The notes beneath the pieces were generated by a model. That model worked only from the letters and a program-made list of their open reading frames with translations, was not told where the DNA came from and ran no database searches. A stretch of DNA of 64,000 bases from Terriglobia bacterium. GTDB lineage: Bacteria; Acidobacteriota; Thermoanaerobaculia; Thermoanaerobaculales; Thermoanaerobaculaceae. Made by a program: the position numbers and the translations under genes. The first letter of the stretch is position 1; each line of letters opens with the position of its first letter. Shown piece by piece: positions 61,448 through 64,000 of this stretch. The stretch is taken from the NCBI GenBank assembly GCA_020073245.1, contig JAIQFQ010000002.1:186001-250000 (forward strand), read 5' to 3'.

Positions 61448-64000
61448 TCCTTCTCCTGTTGGGTCGGCACTTCGACCCGCATCACCGTGCCGCCACCCTC
61501 GTTGGGCAGCGCACGGATCGTCCCGCCGTGCGCGACCACGATGTCCCGGGTGATGGCGAGTCCGAGTCCGGTGCCGCCCCGCCCCTGGCGGGAGGTGACG
61601 AACGGCTCGAAGATCCTGTCGCGAAGCTCCTCGGGTACCCCAGGTCCCGTGTCCCGGACCTCGAACCAGAGCCGACCGTTGTCCAAGCCGGAGCGGACCT
61701 TGACCTTGCCGCCGTGTCCCGTTGCCTGGAGGGCGTTTCGCAGCAGGTTGTGGACCACCAGCTCGAACTGAACTCGGTTGACTTGAGCGGTGAGGTCACC
61801 GGCGGGCTCGATCTCGAGAGTCACGCCCGAGCGCTCCGCCTCGGCGCGCATCTGGCTCATCTCCTCGCGGGCCAGGACCGAGAGGTTCACAATCTGGCGC
61901 TCAAAGCCGGACGGACGCGCGAGCTCCAGGAGGTTGGTCACGATGCGGGAGACCCGGAAGGCCTGTTCCTCCAGCTTGAGCGCCAGCGGTGAGCGAGGGT
62001 CGTTCTGCGGCGTGAGCTCACGGAGGAGCTGGGCGTAGGATGCGATGCCCGTGACCGGGGTGTTGACCTCGTGGGCCAGGCCGGCCGCGAGGCGGCCGAG
62101 CGAGGCGAGACGCTCCTGCTCCGCCAAGCGTTGTTCGAGCTTGAGCTGTTCGGTGATGTCGTCGAGCGCCACCACACGGCCGTCGAACCGGCCGGGCTCC
62201 ACCTCAAGCGCCGATGTGGACACCAGACAGGTATGCCACTCCGTTCCCGTGGCAAACCGCACCTGGACGCCCGCGAGGTCGTTCGGCAGCACGCCGCGCC
62301 AGTCTGGCCGCAGCTCCACCAGCGTGTGCAGGAACTCACCCACGAGCCGCGAGGGCTCCCGGCGGAGCAACCTGCTTGCCCGTTCGTTCGCCCGCAGCAC
62401 GCGCCCGGACGCGTCGCAGATCAGCAGTGCCGCCGCCGAGAACTGGAAGATGCGCTCGAGATAGTCCTCGAGGAGACGGTGCTCCTCGACCTGGCGACGG
62501 AGGTTCGCCATCAGGAGGGTGTTCTCGAGGGCGAGGGCGGCCTGAGCGGCCAGTGCGCCGACGAGCCTGCGCTCACCGTGGCCGAGCGGCAGCTCGCCGT
62601 GGCGGCGCCCACAGTAGACCAGACCGATGAGGCGACCGTCCCGCTCGACCGGAAAGCGGTGCCACAGCCCGCGAGCTTGAAGCTCCGCCTCCGCCGCCGT
62701 CGGGAAGGGCCCGCGCGCCTCCTCCAGCGCCAGGACGGGCCAGCGTTCTGCGGCTCCTGAGGGGTACAACCGTCCGCCGAGCGCCAGGTACGTCACGACG
62801 CGGTCAACCGCGAGCGCATCGTGCAGGAGTTGGGCCAGGCGCTGCAGCAGCGTTTCGGGGTCGCGGTGTGCGACCGCTTCCTCGGCGAATGTCGTGAGCG
62901 CACGGCGCGCGGTCAGGCGTTCTCGGTACTGCAAACGCTCGAGCCCCTCGAGCAGCAGCTTGCGGGCCGGGATCGTGAGCGTGGCGAGCAGCACTCCGCC
63001 CGCCACCGCGACGAGGTTGCGCCAGTTCCCGAGACGGAATCCGAACTGCGTGACGGCGTAGTTCAGGAAGGCGAAGCTCACGCCTCCGAGGAGCACCGCG
63101 AGGCCGGTGGCCACGACCTGACGCGTGATGTCCTCCAGGTCCCAGAGCCGGAATTCGAGCAGGGAGGAAGCCACACCGAGCGGCACCAGGGCGAGCGGCA
63201 GCAGGGCGATCCAGGTGAGGACCTCCAGTTCCGCGCCGGCCCACTGCGGGATCAGGGAGAGCAGGAGGTACGGCGCGAAACCGGCCGCGGCGCCGAGCGC
63301 GACCCACTCCACCTGGCGTCGCCGCGTGGGGTCGCTCTTGTAGCTGATGTATGCGCGGACGGAAAGAGCTGCTGCAGCCACGACCCCCAGAACCGCGAGC
63401 ACCGCGGTGGCGGTGTCCAACGCCTCCGGGAGCAAGACGTCGCCCAGGACCGGAGGCAGCAGGCCGCCCGCAAGGGCTGTGCGGCCGGCCGCCACGGCGA
63501 CGGAAGGCACGAACGCCAGCCAGAACCACGAGAACCGCTTGATCGGCGCAGGGAAACTCGCGAAGAAGAGCGCGAGGAGAGGCGGCAGCGCGAGGCGGCC
63601 GAAGTCACGGATCAGAAGCAGGCCCTGCCAGGACGCATCGAGTTCCAGCGGGAAGGGCACCACCACCGCCGGGAATAGCGCCTCGGCCAAGGCCAGGAAG
63701 CGGCCGGTGTGAGGGGTGGGATGGCCGAGGTACACCAGGCCTGCCACCGACAGCGTGAACATCGCCGCAAAGGCCACCAGGAGGTACCGCACGTCCACCT
63801 GCGGGACCGGTGGGTAGTACGCGATGTCGCGGGGCTTACCGTTCCGTGTTACCGACAGCGTCGAGACCGGATGGGAGTAGAGCGCGCGTTCGAGGTCAGC
63901 GATCTTGGCCGCCGAAACCCCGTCAACCGCCATGACGGTGTCGCCCGGCGCGAGCCCCGCCCGGGCGGCTCCGCTTCGGGGATTCACGGTGAGAATGCTG
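61444..64000 (-). CDS. Membrane histidine kinase with PDZ, GAF and PAS domains (partial, cut by right edge)
   Basis: At least 850 residues; the reading frame continues past the edge. A PDZ-like domain (ILTVNPRSGAARAGLAPGD) begins the visible part, then about eight membrane helices, a GAF domain, a PAS domain (LICDASGRVLRANERASRLL), HisKA with AHEVNTPVTG and HATPase boxes NLLRNALQ, DTGPGVPEE and GTGLGLAIT. Pairs with the NtrC-type regulator downstream. Confidence 0.92.
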   Translation of the reverse strand, partial: SILTVNPRSGAARAGLAPGDTVMAVDGVSAAKIADLERALYSHPVSTLSVTRNGKPRDIAYYPPVPQVDVRYLLVAFAAMFTLSVAGLVYLGHPTPHTGRFLALAEALFPAVVVPFPLELDASWQGLLLIRDFGRLALPPLLALFFASFPAPIKRFSWFWLAFVPSVAVAAGRTALAGGLLPPVLGDVLLPEALDTATAVLAVLGVVAAAALSVRAYISYKSDPTRRRQVEWVALGAAAGFAPYLLLSLIPQWAGAELEVLTWIALLPLALVPLGVASSLLEFRLWDLEDITRQVVATGLAVLLGGVSFAFLNYAVTQFGFRLGNWRNLVAVAGGVLLATLTIPARKLLLEGLERLQYRERLTARRALTTFAEEAVAHRDPETLLQRLAQLLHDALAVDRVVTYLALGGRLYPSGAAERWPVLALEEARGPFPTAAEAELQARGLWHRFPVERDGRLIGLVYCGRRHGELPLGHGERRLVGALAAQAALALENTLLMANLRRQVEEHRLLEDYLERIFQFSAAALLICDASGRVLRANERASRLLRREPSRLVGEFLHTLVELRPDWRGVLPNDLAGVQVRFATGTEWHTCLVSTSALEVEPGRFDGRVVALDDITEQLKLEQRLAEQERLASLGRLAAGLAHEVNTPVTGIASYAQLLRELTPQNDPRSPLALKLEEQAFRVSRIVTNLLELARPSGFERQIVNLSVLAREEMSQMRAEAERSGVTLEIEPAGDLTAQVNRVQFELVVHNLLRNALQATGHGGKVKVRSGLDNGRLWFEVRDTGPGVPEELRDRIFEPFVTSRQGRGGTGLGLAITRDIVVAHGGTIRALPNEGGGTVMRVEVPTQQEKE

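Overview
The window is about 64 kb of GC-rich bacterial chromosome, densely coded on both strands. It carries no rRNA, tRNA, CRISPR array, transposase or phage gene that I can see. Several traits fit an anaerobic or facultative, diderm member of the Acidobacteriota, perhaps near Thermoanaerobaculia: a TonB-dependent receptor with an N-terminal carboxypeptidase-like repeat, a futalosine-pathway menaquinone gene (mqnD), a Gld-type ABC exporter, paired PEP-synthase-like ATP-grasp proteins, RlpA, and an NAD-linked [FeFe]-hydrogenase-type operon. The assignment is inference from gene content.

Layout. 1-7.4 kb (minus): an operon of NuoE/NuoF-like subunits, a 2Fe-2S/GltD-like flavoprotein cut by the left edge, a degenerate sensory-type [FeFe]-hydrogenase, an anti-sigma-type ATPase, two DRTGG-type proteins, a zinc-ribbon protein and an unknown 178-residue protein. 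7.9-16.1 kb (plus): glutamate dehydrogenase, a second GDH-like protein that lacks the catalytic lysine, and two large ATP-grasp proteins. 16.4-28.7 kb: a phosphoesterase, a B3/B4-domain protein, mqnD, an NCS2 permease preceded by a possible leader peptide, the giant helicase Lhr, an epimerase, an ankyrin protein and two metallo-beta-lactamase-fold paralogues. 28.9-35.3 kb (minus): PIN-PhoH ATPase, a divergent cyclase-like protein, ComM and CvpA. 35.3-40.6 kb (plus): an overlapping set of a DUF2231 protein, an LtaS-like sulfatase-fold enzyme, menG, folD and coaE. 40.8-50.9 kb (minus): rdgB, an FHA-GAF-adenylate cyclase, the TonB receptor, a 7TM protein with a degenerate GGDEF domain, rlpA and purB. 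51.0-59.9 kb (plus): a diguanylate cyclase, carbamate kinase and ornithine carbamoyltransferase, and a four-gene Gld-type ABC system. 60.1-64 kb (minus): an NtrC-type regulator and its PDZ-containing histidine kinase, cut by the right edge.

GDH, carbamate kinase/OTC and the hydrogenase-type operon together suggest amino-acid catabolism with redox balancing through NADH and H2 or formate. MqnD and MenG supply menaquinone. Signalling is rich: FHA-GAF-cyclase, GGDEF proteins, PIN-PhoH and NtrC.

The most unusual signal lies between genes. Nearly every large gap holds repeats from a shared toolkit: (A) an element of about 150 bp, always on the sense strand just downstream of a stop codon, with a small hairpin whose base pairs co-vary between copies; (B) a unit of about 90-98 bp, tandem at one locus and nested in A at two loci; and (C) degenerate heptanucleotide arrays, often as facing inverted arrays that could form long hairpins. 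I do not recognise this combination as a described system.
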